Program-made: the position numbers and the translations under genes | Assembly: GCA_039934635.1 (NCBI GenBank) | Contig: JBDTLT010000019.1 | Coordinates: 1-44,816, forward strand | Reading direction: 5' to 3' | DNA length: 44,816 nucleotides | Source of the DNA: DATLFA01 sp039934635 | GTDB lineage: Bacteria; Actinomycetota; Acidimicrobiia; Acidimicrobiales; WLNW01 | Shown here: positions 7,941 to 15,960 of the stretch, in pieces | How the letters are laid out: each line of letters begins with the position of its first letter | Position numbering within the stretch: position 1 is the first letter of the stretch | Notes under the pieces: generated by a model | What the model was told of the DNA's origin: nothing | What the model saw: only the letters and a program-made list of their open reading frames with translations | Database searches by the model: none

Positions 7941-8593
7941 TCCGGGTTCTGATCATCGACGACGAAGCGCTCGTGCGGGCGGGCCTACGAATGATCCTCG
8001 AGTCCGCCGAAGACATCAGTGTCGTTGGTGAGGCTGACGACGGTGCCGAAGCAGTCGACGCTATCGAGCGCTCTCAACCCGATGTCGTCTTGATGGACAT
8101 CCGCATGCCGCGTCTCGACGGCCTGGCGGCCACCGTTGCCGTCCGGGCGCTCGGCCCAAAGCCCCCGGTCATGATCCTCACGACGTTCGATCTCGACGAC
8201 TACGTGTTTCGCGCGTTGCAGGCCGGTGCCGACGGTTTCCTGCTGAAGGACACGCCTCCACTCGAGCTCATCAACGCGGTACGCGTCCTCGCAAACGGCG
8301 AGTCGATGCTGTCGCCATCCGTGACGAGAAGATTGATCTCGCACTTCAACGCCAGCTCGGGCGCGCCGCGTCGCGATCAGGCCCGCCAAAGCCTCAGCGA
8401 TCTCTCACCTCGCGAGCACGAAGTGCTCGCCGAAGTGGGCCGGGGACGATCGAATGCAGAGATCGGCGCCACGCTCTTCATGAGCGAAGCCACGGTCAAG
8501 GCGCATGTCTCGCATCTGCTCACGAAGCTGCAACGAGCGAACCGAGTGCAACTCGCGATCCTTGCTCACGACGCCGGCATCACCGACGATTGA
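7937..8593 (+). CDS. response regulator, REC-LuxR HTH (NarL family)
   Basis: A 218-residue regulator. The receiver domain has the acidic pair DD (8-9), phospho-acceptor D54 in VVLMDIRMP, Thr in MILTTFD and Lys in FLLKDTPP. The C-terminal HTH (about 150-210) reads LSPREHEVLAEVGRGRSNAEI and MSEATVKAHVSHLLTKL. GTG 7937 overlaps the kinase stop. It should be phosphorylated by that kinase and act on the divergent ABC promoter, where the palindrome at 6702-6741 is a likely site. It ends 23 bp from the convergent Cys-rich gene. Confidence 0.93.
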   Translation: MIRVLIIDDEALVRAGLRMILESAEDISVVGEADDGAEAVDAIERSQPDVVLMDIRMPRLDGLAATVAVRALGPKPPVMILTTFDLDDYVFRALQAGADGFLLKDTPPLELINAVRVLANGESMLSPSVTRRLISHFNASSGAPRRDQARQSLSDLSPREHEVLAEVGRGRSNAEIGATLFMSEATVKAHVSHLLTKLQRANRVQLAILAHDAGITDD

Positions 8594-8616
8594 ACGCGAA
8601 GGCGAGCGCGCAACGA

Positions 8617-9045
8617 TCACGCCGCAGCGCGGACGTTGCGATGACCCACCGCGCCGCGCAGGCCGACACATCCGATGCATCCGATGCATCCCACGCAGTC
8701 GATACAGGCAACACAGGCGACGCACCGCCGGCAGCGGATGCACGCGATCGTGGCGATGCAACTGCGGATGGCGATGCCGAAGAACGTGAGCAAGCTGCCC
8801 GCCACCGCGACGCTTCCCGCAGTGACCACGCTTCCCGCGACCGCAACACTCCCGGCCGTCGCCGCGCTACCTGCCACCGCAACGCTGCCGGCGGTCGCGG
8901 CGCTCCCGGCCACGCCCGCGCTCCCGACAGTTGCCACGCTGGCCGCGACCGCGACACTGTCAACAACACGCGCACTTCCCGCGATAGCCACGCCTCGTGA
9001 GACACCACGGCTTCCGGCGATCGCGAACTTTTGATGATCGGTCAT
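8617..9045 (-). CDS. hexapeptide-repeat protein with period-3 cysteine ladder
   Basis: A 142-residue protein I cannot assign to a named family. Residues 41-84 are tandem six-residue repeats made only of small residues, alternating GSVAVA and GSAATA types (18-bp DNA units at 8794-8925). After a short hydrophobic hinge (LLTFFGIAI), Cys occurs at 96 and then at 102, 105, 108, 111, 114, 117, 120, 123 and 126, exactly every third residue, with Ile, Val, Ala, Arg, Asp and Gly between. It ends with GLRGAVG and a short polar tail. A stacked beta-solenoid is a plausible fold, and the Cys ladder could bind metal or stack. The opposite strand is also open, but only this strand gives a structured pattern. 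Start ATG 9045, with TTG 9057 possible. Confidence 0.6.
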   Translation of the reverse strand: MTDHQKFAIAGSRGVSRGVAIAGSARVVDSVAVAASVATVGSAGVAGSAATAGSVAVAGSAATAGSVAVAGSVVTAGSVAVAGSLLTFFGIAIRSCIATIACIRCRRCVACVACIDCVGCIGCIGCVGLRGAVGHRNVRAAA

Positions 9046-9115
9046 GACACGGCGCAATGCGTATCAAGCGATTGCAGGACATCAATCATCGCACCAACAC
9101 TAACTCGACGACATC

Positions 9116-9141
9116 GGGCCGTAACCAACTGTTAACGGCCC
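9116..9141. promoter_or_regulatory. inverted repeat upstream of hydrolase gene
   Basis: GGGCCGT (9116-9122) and ACGGCCC (9135-9141) are perfect 7-bp arms around an AT-richer centre containing GTTAAC; with two mismatches the symmetry extends to 11 bp per side. It lies about 60 bp before the gene at 9203 and between that gene and the divergent Cys-ladder gene. It may be an operator or a transcript hairpin. Confidence 0.4.
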
Positions 9142-9202
9142 CGTAAATGTTGCCGTTGTTAACTTGGAAACGCGCGGAGCCGCTACCCCAGGGAGAGACA
9201 CC

Positions 9203-9931
9203 ATGCCGAAGCCCACCGTCGTACTCGTCCACGGTGCATGGGCCGACGGTTCGAGTTGGAATGCCGTCTCGGTCGGGCTTCAGGGCCAGGGCTTCACTGT
9301 CTTGACCCCGCCCAACCTTCTCCGCGGGGTTGCTGCCGATAGCGCCTATCTCGCGTCGTTTCTCACGCAACGCACAAGTGGACCTGTTGTGCTCGCGGGT
9401 CACTCCTATGGTGGCGTCGCCATCACCAACGCCGGCGCGAGCGGGGGCGATGTCAAAGCACTCGTGTATGTCAACGCCTTCATACCCGAGGTCGGCGAGA
9501 GTGTGTTCGCCATCCTCGGCGATTCGGGTTCCGCGCTCGCCGTCCCCGACCCCACGACCGTCCTCGACCTTGCCGGCTACCCGGGCGCGCCCGAAGGTGA
9601 CATCGAGGCGTTCCTGAAACCGTCGACAGTGCACGAGTCCTTCGCCCAGGATCTTCCCGAAGCGGACCGCTGGCTGATCGCCGCCAGCCAGCGCCCCATC
9701 GCGCTCGGCGCCAACGTCGCTCCGACAGAAACCGCCGCGTGGAAGTCGCTTCCGAGTTGGGCGGTGATCGGCACCGAGGACCGCGTCATCCCCCCGGCGA
9801 CGCAACGCAGCATGGCCGAACGGGCCGGCGCAACGATCTCTGAGATCGCGGCCTCGCATGTCTCGATGGTCTCGCATCCCGACGTCACCATCGCCGCCAT
9901 TCTTGCGGCGGTCGCCACCGTCGACAGTTGA
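9203..9931 (+). CDS. alpha/beta hydrolase, EstC/salicylate-esterase-like
   Basis: A 242-residue hydrolase. VVLVHGAWADGSSW (6-19) is the oxyanion strand and turn, S68 lies in GHSYGG, the acid lies near IGTEDRVIPP, and the His is in ASHVSMVSHPD. This arrangement matches small plant-esterase-like bacterial hydrolases acting on esters or similar small molecules. The start ATG 9203 has GGGAGAG about 6 nt upstream; the frame extends to 9164 without homology. The next gene (EthD protein) begins about 100 bp later on the same strand and may be co-transcribed. Confidence 0.87.
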   Translation: MPKPTVVLVHGAWADGSSWNAVSVGLQGQGFTVLTPPNLLRGVAADSAYLASFLTQRTSGPVVLAGHSYGGVAITNAGASGGDVKALVYVNAFIPEVGESVFAILGDSGSALAVPDPTTVLDLAGYPGAPEGDIEAFLKPSTVHESFAQDLPEADRWLIAASQRPIALGANVAPTETAAWKSLPSWAVIGTEDRVIPPATQRSMAERAGATISEIAASHVSMVSHPDVTIAAILAAVATVDS

Positions 9932-10033
9932 GTCAAAGCGGTCCTGCCGATCGCCGCTTGCGCCCGCGTGCGGAGATCGTCACTCATCTCCTTTCACCAC
10001 AGCCATGACTGGTTGGTTGCTACGTTCGTGGGA

Positions 10034-10714
10034 ATGCCGAAGCTCGCCTACCTCCTGTATCGCAATCCGGCACGCTCGTACGAAGAGTTCGTGCGTCACT
10101 ACGGCACCGTCCACTCGCCGCTCGCGGTCGAGGCGATGCCGTTGCAGACCTTCTACACCGCCGACATTGCCGACGAACCGGCGGCCTTAGACGCCGTCGC
10201 GTTTCTCCGGTTCGATGATGTGAGCGTGCTCAACGACCCGGCGCGCCTCTACGCGAGTCACGAGTTCGAAGAGCGCATGACGGCCGATGGCACCTATCTC
10301 TTCTCGGCGATGCACGGATACATCGTCGACGAAGTCGTTCAACGAGACGTCCCTCGCACCTGGCCGCTCGGTCAACCTTCGCCGGGCGTCAAGCGGATCT
10401 CACTCCTGCGCCGCCGCCCCGAACTCGATGCGACCCAATTCCGCCGGCGGTATGCGGACGACCACGGCCCGTTGACGCTGCAGGAGCACCCTGGTCTTTG
10501 GCGCTACATACAGAATTTCGTGGTCGATGCGGTTACTCCCGATGCCCCGCCCCTCGACGCGATCACGGAGCGGCACTTTCACCGCGACGACGACTATCGA
10601 AACGGTTCGTATCGCAACGACGACAGTCGACGCGTGCTCACTGAAGACTCCGAGCGGTTCGTCGATCTGTCGAGTGTCGTCTCGGTGTCGACACGCGAAA
10701 CGGTTTGGATCTGA
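10034..10714 (+). CDS. EthD-domain protein (tandem EthD repeats)
   Basis: A 226-residue protein with two ferredoxin-like EthD halves. The first runs from MPKLAYLLYRNPARSYEEFVRHY with GTVHSPLA, the second from VKRISLLRRRPELDATQFRRRYADDHGPL. EthD proteins are small dimeric alpha/beta barrels found with degradation and polyketide pathways. Here two copies are fused, so one chain could form the whole barrel. The neighbours are a hydrolase, an F420-type oxidoreductase and amidohydrolases, which suggests a catabolic role for an unknown aromatic or ether. The frame opens at 9968; ATG 10034 is where homology begins. Its stop lies 5 bp from the convergent oxidoreductase stop. Confidence 0.8.
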   Translation: MPKLAYLLYRNPARSYEEFVRHYGTVHSPLAVEAMPLQTFYTADIADEPAALDAVAFLRFDDVSVLNDPARLYASHEFEERMTADGTYLFSAMHGYIVDEVVQRDVPRTWPLGQPSPGVKRISLLRRRPELDATQFRRRYADDHGPLTLQEHPGLWRYIQNFVVDAVTPDAPPLDAITERHFHRDDDYRNGSYRNDDSRRVLTEDSERFVDLSSVVSVSTRETVWI

Positions 10715-10719
10715 CTTCT

Positions 10720-11742
10720 CTAACGCAACTGGCGGATGACCAAACGATCGAACTCGCGCAGAAAGCCGGCGCGGTCCGGTACGAGTTGCGCGACGATCAG
10801 GTTCGTGGCGCCCAGTGACATCAGGTGTTCGATGCGCTCGGCGATGCGCGCGGGCGGGCCGGCCAACGTGAACCGTCTTCCGAGAAATTCGGTGAGCCCC
10901 AACCGCTCGACGAGCGCCGAGTTGAACTCGCCTTTGGACACCTTGCCGTGGGTGTGGTGGGCGAACTCACGATGGAGCTGTTCGATCGGACCCAACAGCT
11001 CCGGCGGCACGAACTTCTGATCGGCGGCGTAGCGGAACGTGTGCATCGCGCTGCCGGCGACGGTCCAGCGCAGCGCGGCCCAGCCTTCCTCCTCGGTGGC
11101 CGCCAGGTACGGCTTCGCGTACCACCACAGCTCGATGTCGTCGTAGTTGCGCCCGACCGACTCTGCACCGGCGCGAATTCGCGCCTGGCAGTCGCGGACG
11201 ACATCGTCGGTCAGTCCGCAACCGATGATGACGCCGTCGGCGATCTGACCGGCGAGGTGAAGGGTGCGTGGTCCCTCGGCGGCCATCCACAAAGGAGCGG
11301 AGTCGGCGGACCACGACATGCGGATGGGGCGGCCGTCCCATTCGACCTCTTCACCGGCACCGAGGCCCTTCACCGCCCGGCAGTACGCCTCGAAGTGAGC
11401 GACCGTCGACGGGCGACGCCCGAGATTGCTCGTGGCACTGTCCCCCGTGCCGATGCCGAAGAACATCCGACCATCGGACACCTGCTGTAGCGACGCCATC
11501 GCGCCCGCGGCCACGGCCGGGTGGCGGGTCACGGGATTGGTCACCATCGGCCCGAGCCGCGCGGTCTTCGTGTGCATCGCCGCCAGCGTGAGTGACACGT
11601 ACAGGTCGCCCCACAGATTCTGCGAGTCACCGAGACCGATGACGTCGAGCCCGATCTCCTCCGCAGTGCGGAGCCACGTGACGAACTCGTCGAACCGCTC
11701 GGCGAAAACAACTGACCCTACGCGTAGCTCTCCCGTTGCCAT
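10720..11742 (-). CDS. LLM-class F420-dependent oxidoreductase
   Basis: A 340-residue luciferase-like protein. Landmarks are LRTAEEIGLDVIGLGDSQNLW, ARLGPMVTNPVTRHPAVAAGAM, DGRMFFGIGTGDSA, APLWMAAEGPRTLHLAGQIADGVIIGCG and, near the end, LAGPPARIAERIEHLMSLGATNLIVAQL. This is the F420-dependent reductase/dehydrogenase pattern related to methylene-tetrahydromethanopterin reductase. ATG 11742 is preceded at 7 nt by TAGGTT and appears leaderless; the frame to 11775 overlaps the divergent amidohydrolase promoter. Its function is probably linked with the divergent amidohydrolase. Confidence 0.87.
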   Translation of the reverse strand: MATGELRVGSVVFAERFDEFVTWLRTAEEIGLDVIGLGDSQNLWGDLYVSLTLAAMHTKTARLGPMVTNPVTRHPAVAAGAMASLQQVSDGRMFFGIGTGDSATSNLGRRPSTVAHFEAYCRAVKGLGAGEEVEWDGRPIRMSWSADSAPLWMAAEGPRTLHLAGQIADGVIIGCGLTDDVVRDCQARIRAGAESVGRNYDDIELWWYAKPYLAATEEEGWAALRWTVAGSAMHTFRYAADQKFVPPELLGPIEQLHREFAHHTHGKVSKGEFNSALVERLGLTEFLGRRFTLAGPPARIAERIEHLMSLGATNLIVAQLVPDRAGFLREFDRLVIRQLR

Positions 11743-11749
11743 GGCGGAG

Positions 11750-11759
11750 AACCTACTGT
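11750..11759. promoter_or_regulatory. overlapping divergent -10 boxes
   Basis: TAGGTT on the minus strand (11755 to 11750) is 7 nt from the start of the F420 oxidoreductase at 11742. TACTGT on the plus strand (11754-11759) is 9 nt from the amidohydrolase ATG at 11769. The two -10 boxes share bases, so the two leaderless promoters should compete for polymerase. Confidence 0.5.
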
Positions 11760-11768
11760 TGGTCGTTG

Positions 11769-12839
11769 ATGGCATGCATCGACGCCGACGGCCACGTGAT
11801 GGAATCCGACGAACTGTTCGATCGTTATGTGCCGTCGAACATCTCGGTGCGGTGGCGCAGCGTGACCGACGTGTCGGTCAACCGCATCAACATCGTTGAT
11901 CGCCCCGACGCCGACGAATGGGTTCTCGCAGATGAGCCCCGCGCCGACCGCTACGCGTCGGCCCGTGCACGCGGGTTCGACAACGTTTCGACGATCGAGA
12001 TGCTCGACCACGAAGGCTTCACCGCCACCGCCTTGTACCCGAGCAAGTTCTTGTATCTGCCGTTCGCCAACGGCGTGGGCACCGACGTCGCGTACCCACT
12101 CGCTCGCGCGTACAACGAATGGCTTGCGGACTATTGCTCGCTCGACCCGAAGCGGCTGTTGCACGTCGCGGTCCTCCCGCTTCTCGATGTGGACACCGCG
12201 TGTCGTGAAGCCGAACGGGCACGCGCCGAGCTCGGCGCGGTCGCGGTGATGGTCCGTCCCAACCCGGTGAACGGTCGGCTGCTCGGCGACAGGTATTACG
12301 ACCCGCTGTATGAAGTGCTCACCGGACTCGACCTCGCCGTCACCGTGCACGAAGGCATGAGCGTTCGCGTCCCACAGATGGGGCGCGACCGATTCGACCG
12401 ATTCTTCGACCGTCACATGTGCTGCCACCCGATGGAGCAGATGTCGGCGTGCCTGAGCCTGATCGCGCACGGCGCCCTCGAACGGCACCCGACGCTGCGG
12501 GTCGCCTTCCTCGAGTCCGGCTCCGGTTGGGCGCCGTACTGGCTGCATCGCATGGACGAACACGCCGACAACGTGCCCGGCGACGTCACCGAGTTGTCGA
12601 TGAAGCCGACGGATTACTTCCGCCGTCAATGCTTCATCAGCACCGAAGCCGACGATGCGTGTCTGCCCTACACCACTGACTTCGCGCCCGACAGCGTGGT
12701 CTTCGCGTCGGACTACCCGCACCCCGACGCAGGATTTCCCGGTCTGCTCGAAGCCCTGTGGGCGGCACCCGCACCCGACGCCGGGATCAAGCAAGCGATC
12801 CTCGGCACCAACGCCGAGCGGTTGTACGGCCTCGGCTAG
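11769..12839 (+). CDS. amidohydrolase family 2 protein
   Basis: A 356-residue TIM-barrel metalloenzyme of the amidohydrolase_2 type, which includes decarboxylases of aromatic acids (ACMS decarboxylase) and hydrolases. The N-terminal metal motif reads DADGHV rather than a clean DxHxH. VTVHEG and HPMEQM supply later His residues, VAFLESGSGWAPYWLHRMDE is a hallmark of the family, and the distal Asp is in FASDYPHPD. Product and substrate are unknown. The start ATG appears leaderless. The D-aminoacylase-like gene follows after 29 bp, so they form an operon. Confidence 0.85.
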   Translation: MACIDADGHVMESDELFDRYVPSNISVRWRSVTDVSVNRINIVDRPDADEWVLADEPRADRYASARARGFDNVSTIEMLDHEGFTATALYPSKFLYLPFANGVGTDVAYPLARAYNEWLADYCSLDPKRLLHVAVLPLLDVDTACREAERARAELGAVAVMVRPNPVNGRLLGDRYYDPLYEVLTGLDLAVTVHEGMSVRVPQMGRDRFDRFFDRHMCCHPMEQMSACLSLIAHGALERHPTLRVAFLESGSGWAPYWLHRMDEHADNVPGDVTELSMKPTDYFRRQCFISTEADDACLPYTTDFAPDSVVFASDYPHPDAGFPGLLEALWAAPAPDAGIKQAILGTNAERLYGLG

Positions 12840-12868
12840 CCACTACTCTCGATGAAAAGGGGGAAGCC

Positions 12869-14554
12869 ATGACTCTGGACCTCGTCATAAGAGGCGGAAC
12901 GGTGGTCGACGGCACGGGGATGCCTCGCTATCGAGCCGACGTCGGCATTTCCGACGGCACGATCGTGTCGATCGCACGCATCAACGAACGCGGCGCGGAG
13001 GAGATCGATGCCGAGGGCAAGGTGGTGGCGCCCGGCTTCATCGACGGCCATACCCACTTCGACGCGCAGGTCTGCTGGGATCCCCTCGGCACGTCGTCGT
13101 CCTACCACGGGGTCACATCGGTGATCATGGGCAACTGCGGCTTCACCATCGCGCCCTGCCGAGAAGCCGAGATGGACCTCGCGCTGCGCAGCCTGGAACG
13201 GGCCGAGGACATGTCGCGGGCGGCGATGCTCGCCGGCATCCAGTGGCGATGGGAGACCTTCGCCGACTACTTCGCCGAACTCGACCGACTCCCCAAGGGG
13301 ATCAACTACGCGGGCTACATCGGCCACAGCGCGTTGCGCACGTATGTGATGGGCGAACGCGCCTACGACGGACCAGCCAACGACGACGACATCGCGGCCA
13401 TGACGAGAGAACTCGAAGCCGCGCTCGCCGCCGGCGCCATCGGCTTCAGCACCTCGCGCTCGCAAAGCCACGCCACCGCCGATGATCGCCCGGTCGCGAG
13501 TCGCATGGCCGACTGGAGCGAGGTGTGCGCGCTGGTGTCGCGTATGGGAGAGCTCGGCGGAGGCGTATTCGAACTCGCCCTCGAGCAATACCCCGACCGC
13601 GACAGCCGCCGACCCTTTCTCGATCGGCTCGAGAACCTCGCGGTCGACTCCGGATGTCCGCTCACGTTCATCACCGCGTCCACCACCGCCGTGCCGGACC
13701 TTCACAAGGATCTGCTCGCGCTGTTCGATCGCACCGCGGCTCGCGGTGGCCGGATGTTCGGCCAGGCTCACGCGCGCGAATTCCTGTCGATCACGGGCTT
13801 CGAGGTGAAGCTTCCCTTCGACGGGCTCGCGGGGTGGAAGGAGTTGCGCCGCCTCTCGATCGAGGATCAGCGCCGCGCGCTCGAAGACCCCGACCGTCGG
13901 CGACGCCTCACCGATGAAGCGCTCCATGGGCCCTACGGCAACGCCATCGGTGCCGAGGCCAGAGCGCCGCAGTTCGACACCATGCGCATCGTCGATCGGC
14001 CACAAGGCCCCTACCGAACTGTCGGCGAGCTGGCGGCCGAGCGCGGTGTGTCGGGTGTGGACGTCATGATCGACCTCGCCCTCGACTCCGGCATGGCGCA
14101 GCTGTTCGCTCAACCCTTCGCGAACCAGAACATGGACTCGGTGCTCGAGATCCTGCGCCACCCGCACACCGTGGTCGCGGTGTCGGACAGCGGTGCCCAC
14201 GTGTCACAGATCGTCGACTCGTCGGTACCCACGTTCCTGTTGTCCCACTGGGTTCGCAACAAGCAAGCCTTCACGCTCGAAGAAGGGGTGCGGATGCTCA
14301 CGCTCGAACCAGCACAACGCTGGGGGCTTCACGACCGCGGTGTCGTCCAGCAGGGTCGAGTTGCAGACCTCGTCGTGTTCGACCCCGACACGATTGCCCC
14401 CAACATCCCGCACGCGGCAACCGACCTCCCCGCCGGAGCGAAGCGACTCATCCAACATGCCACCGGTGTGCACGCGACCGTGGTCGGTGGTCAAACGCTG
14501 CTGATCGACGGCGAACACACCGGCGCTCTGCCGGGCCAGGTGCTGCGCCGCTGA
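12869..14554 (+). CDS. N-acyl-D-amino-acid deacylase-like amidohydrolase
   Basis: A 561-residue amidohydrolase_3/D-aminoacylase family protein. The metal motif is GFIDGHTHFD, the family Cys is in GNCGFTIAPC, GAIGFSTSRS follows, and the distal Asp lies in VAVSDSGAHVSQ. C-terminal beta-sandwich elements appear in GRVADLVVFDPDTI. The length is normal for the family (about 480-570). The enzyme would hydrolyse an N-acyl or cyclic amide, but many relatives have unknown substrates. AAGGGGGAAG 3-5 nt before ATG 12869 is a strong ribosome site. It follows the family-2 amidohydrolase closely and is convergent with the surface protein gene, with a hairpin between them. Confidence 0.88.
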   Translation: MTLDLVIRGGTVVDGTGMPRYRADVGISDGTIVSIARINERGAEEIDAEGKVVAPGFIDGHTHFDAQVCWDPLGTSSSYHGVTSVIMGNCGFTIAPCREAEMDLALRSLERAEDMSRAAMLAGIQWRWETFADYFAELDRLPKGINYAGYIGHSALRTYVMGERAYDGPANDDDIAAMTRELEAALAAGAIGFSTSRSQSHATADDRPVASRMADWSEVCALVSRMGELGGGVFELALEQYPDRDSRRPFLDRLENLAVDSGCPLTFITASTTAVPDLHKDLLALFDRTAARGGRMFGQAHAREFLSITGFEVKLPFDGLAGWKELRRLSIEDQRRALEDPDRRRRLTDEALHGPYGNAIGAEARAPQFDTMRIVDRPQGPYRTVGELAAERGVSGVDVMIDLALDSGMAQLFAQPFANQNMDSVLEILRHPHTVVAVSDSGAHVSQIVDSSVPTFLLSHWVRNKQAFTLEEGVRMLTLEPAQRWGLHDRGVVQQGRVADLVVFDPDTIAPNIPHAATDLPAGAKRLIQHATGVHATVVGGQTLLIDGEHTGALPGQVLRR

Positions 14555-14643
14555 CCTCGCGATGCGGAGTCCACAAACGGATGCGGCGTGACCACGGCCC
14601 GATGAGCCGGGCGTGTCCTACGATCGTTGCCCCTCCGCGCGAA

Positions 14644-14684
14644 CTCGGAGCACAACCGGGCGCGACGCGCGGTTGTGCTCCGAG
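14644..14684. terminator. bidirectional hairpin terminator
   Basis: Perfect 14-bp arms CTCGGAGCACAACC (14644-14657) and GGTTGTGCTCCGAG (14671-14684). The intervening 13 bases can add an inner GCGC/GCGC stem with a 3-nt loop. It lies between the stops of convergent genes. There is no T tract, as is common in GC-rich actinobacteria. Confidence 0.75.
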
Positions 14685-14734
14685 GGTGACTACTGCAGTG
14701 ACCGTGATGGTGACCTGGTCGTCATGGCGACCGT

Positions 14735-15478
14735 TCAGTGGCTCTGCACGAGCCTCCGCCGCGAGGCTGCGGTCATCATCGAGCCGGCGGCGAGCAAACC
14801 GGCGCCGAGCATCAGCATGGGCACGGTACGACTGCCGGTGAACGCGAGCTGCGCGACCGGGGCGGCCGGGGCAACCTCGACCGATCCAAGGACCGCGACC
14901 GGAGCGATTTGCTCGGCGAGCGTGGTCGGCGCGCTCGCAGTGGTTGTCGGGCCAGCCGTGGTCGTGGGCGCCTTTGTCGTCGTCGGCGCAACCGTGGTGG
15001 TCGGCGCAACCGTGGTGGTCGGCGGGATCGTCGTCGTCGGCGGGATCGTCGTCGTCGGCGGATCGATCTCTTCTTCCGTACCGGTGCAGACGTGGCTCAG
15101 GTTGAACCATGTCTGCGGGCCTTCAACCATCGCCGTCGCACTCAGGAGCGTGTCCGCCTGGTGGGTGAAGACGTAGGCGTGCATGCCGGTCGGTTGCGAG
15201 ATGAACGAAGTCACCGTGCCCTCGTGGAGGAAGGTCGCGCTGATGCTGAGGAATTCTGTATCGGCACCGGGCAGGACGAAGTGCCAACCCCACGTGCCAT
15301 CAGCGCTCGACGGGCACTCGCCCGTGGTGAAGCCGGGGTTGGTGGCACCGACGTGTGCGTCGTGGAGTGTCGCGGGCGTACCAGTGGCACCGGCAGCACC
15401 GGCGCCGAGCATGACAATGGCAGCCAAGGCAGCCAGCGCAGCCGCGCCGGCTGCAAGGGATCTTTGAAGGAATCGCAT
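14735..15478 (-). CDS. secreted surface protein with LAFTG sortase signal
   Basis: A 247-residue exported protein. The signal peptide is residues 1-32 (Ala/Leu-rich, ending AGATG). The mature domain (33-135) is short, probably beta-rich, with two Cys (55 and 131) that may form a disulfide. A Thr/Pro linker of TTTxxP repeats spans 141-182. The C terminus has LAFTG (211-215), a hydrophobic helix and SRRRLVQSH, a complete cell-wall sorting signal of the LAxTG kind used by class E sortases. No sortase gene is in the window. ATG 15478 has AGAAAAGG 6 nt upstream. The function is unknown; the mature domain was not recognised. Confidence 0.8.
   Translation of the reverse strand: MRFLQRSLAAGAAALAALAAIVMLGAGAAGATGTPATLHDAHVGATNPGFTTGECPSSADGTWGWHFVLPGADTEFLSISATFLHEGTVTSFISQPTGMHAYVFTHQADTLLSATAMVEGPQTWFNLSHVCTGTEEEIDPPTTTIPPTTTIPPTTTVAPTTTVAPTTTKAPTTTAGPTTTASAPTTLAEQIAPVAVLGSVEVAPAAPVAQLAFTGSRTVPMLMLGAGLLAAGSMMTAASRRRLVQSH
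14985..15056 (-). repeat. four 18-bp tandem units in linker coding region
   Basis: Two copies of one 18-bp unit (14985-15002, 15003-15020) are followed by two of a related unit (15021-15038, 15039-15056). They encode the TTTxxP hexapeptides of the surface-protein linker. Copy number could vary between strains by slippage. Confidence 0.8.
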
Positions 15479-15604
15479 TTCGGCCTTTTCTCTACGTCCC
15501 CACGCGTCTGCGGGGGGATCCAGTAACTGAGGGCCGGTTTCGCGCTCACTCCCCAGCAGGCCTTCGCGACCAGTGCCGCCTGCCGGATCAATGCATCCCA
15601 CGGA

Positions 15605-15901
15605 TTGCGCCGTATTCGCGCTTTCCGTGTTCTAATTGTCACTCTCCGCGAACTTGATCTCAATGAGCCGAGCGCATCTGATTTCGTTCGAATCCGTGAG
15701 TGCCTTCAGGACTTACGACTCGTAATTGCCGCCGACAACGCGCCCTTCACGTCGCCCCTCCCAGATCTGAAACTGGCGCTGTTCATTTCTGCCAACACCG
15801 TTCAGGACCATCTGAAGTCCGTGTTCGACAAGGTGGGTGTTCGCACCCGACGCGAGCTCGTCGCCCGCCTGGCGCCCAGCCGCGGTGACAGCCCGCGTTG
15901 A
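15605..15901 (+). pseudogene. LuxR-type HTH regulator remnant
   Basis: Only the end of this 98-codon frame resembles a protein: LFISANTVQDHLKSVFDKVGVRTRRELVARL (about codons 59-89), the recognition helix and last helix of a LuxR-type HTH domain. Normally a LTPREREVL helix and a full sensor or ATPase region would precede it; here codons 1-55 are unlike any regulator and the first HTH helix is absent. I read it as the decayed 3' end of a larger regulator gene. The rest of the 15479-15960 interval holds the promoter of the surface-protein gene and nothing else I can support. Confidence 0.55.
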
Positions 15902-15960
15902 ACCCGCGGCATCGAAGCGGCAACTGTTTCCGCCACCTCGTCCGTGTGAAGGTGCCGTAC

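Noticed and set aside
8590..9034. Plus-strand frames opposite the Cys-ladder gene (one with LPATATLPAV repeats)
   Set aside because: They are the mirror of the minus-strand hexapeptide repeats. Only the minus strand has both the repeats and the regular cysteine series, so the plus frames are treated as non-coding.
11718..14200. Long minus-strand frames antisense to the two amidohydrolase genes
   Set aside because: They arise from high GC codon bias; the plus strand encodes clear amidohydrolase motifs throughout.
14985..15056. Possible CRISPR-like tandem repeats
   Set aside because: Units are 18 bp, adjacent with no spacers, and encode a Thr/Pro linker in frame.
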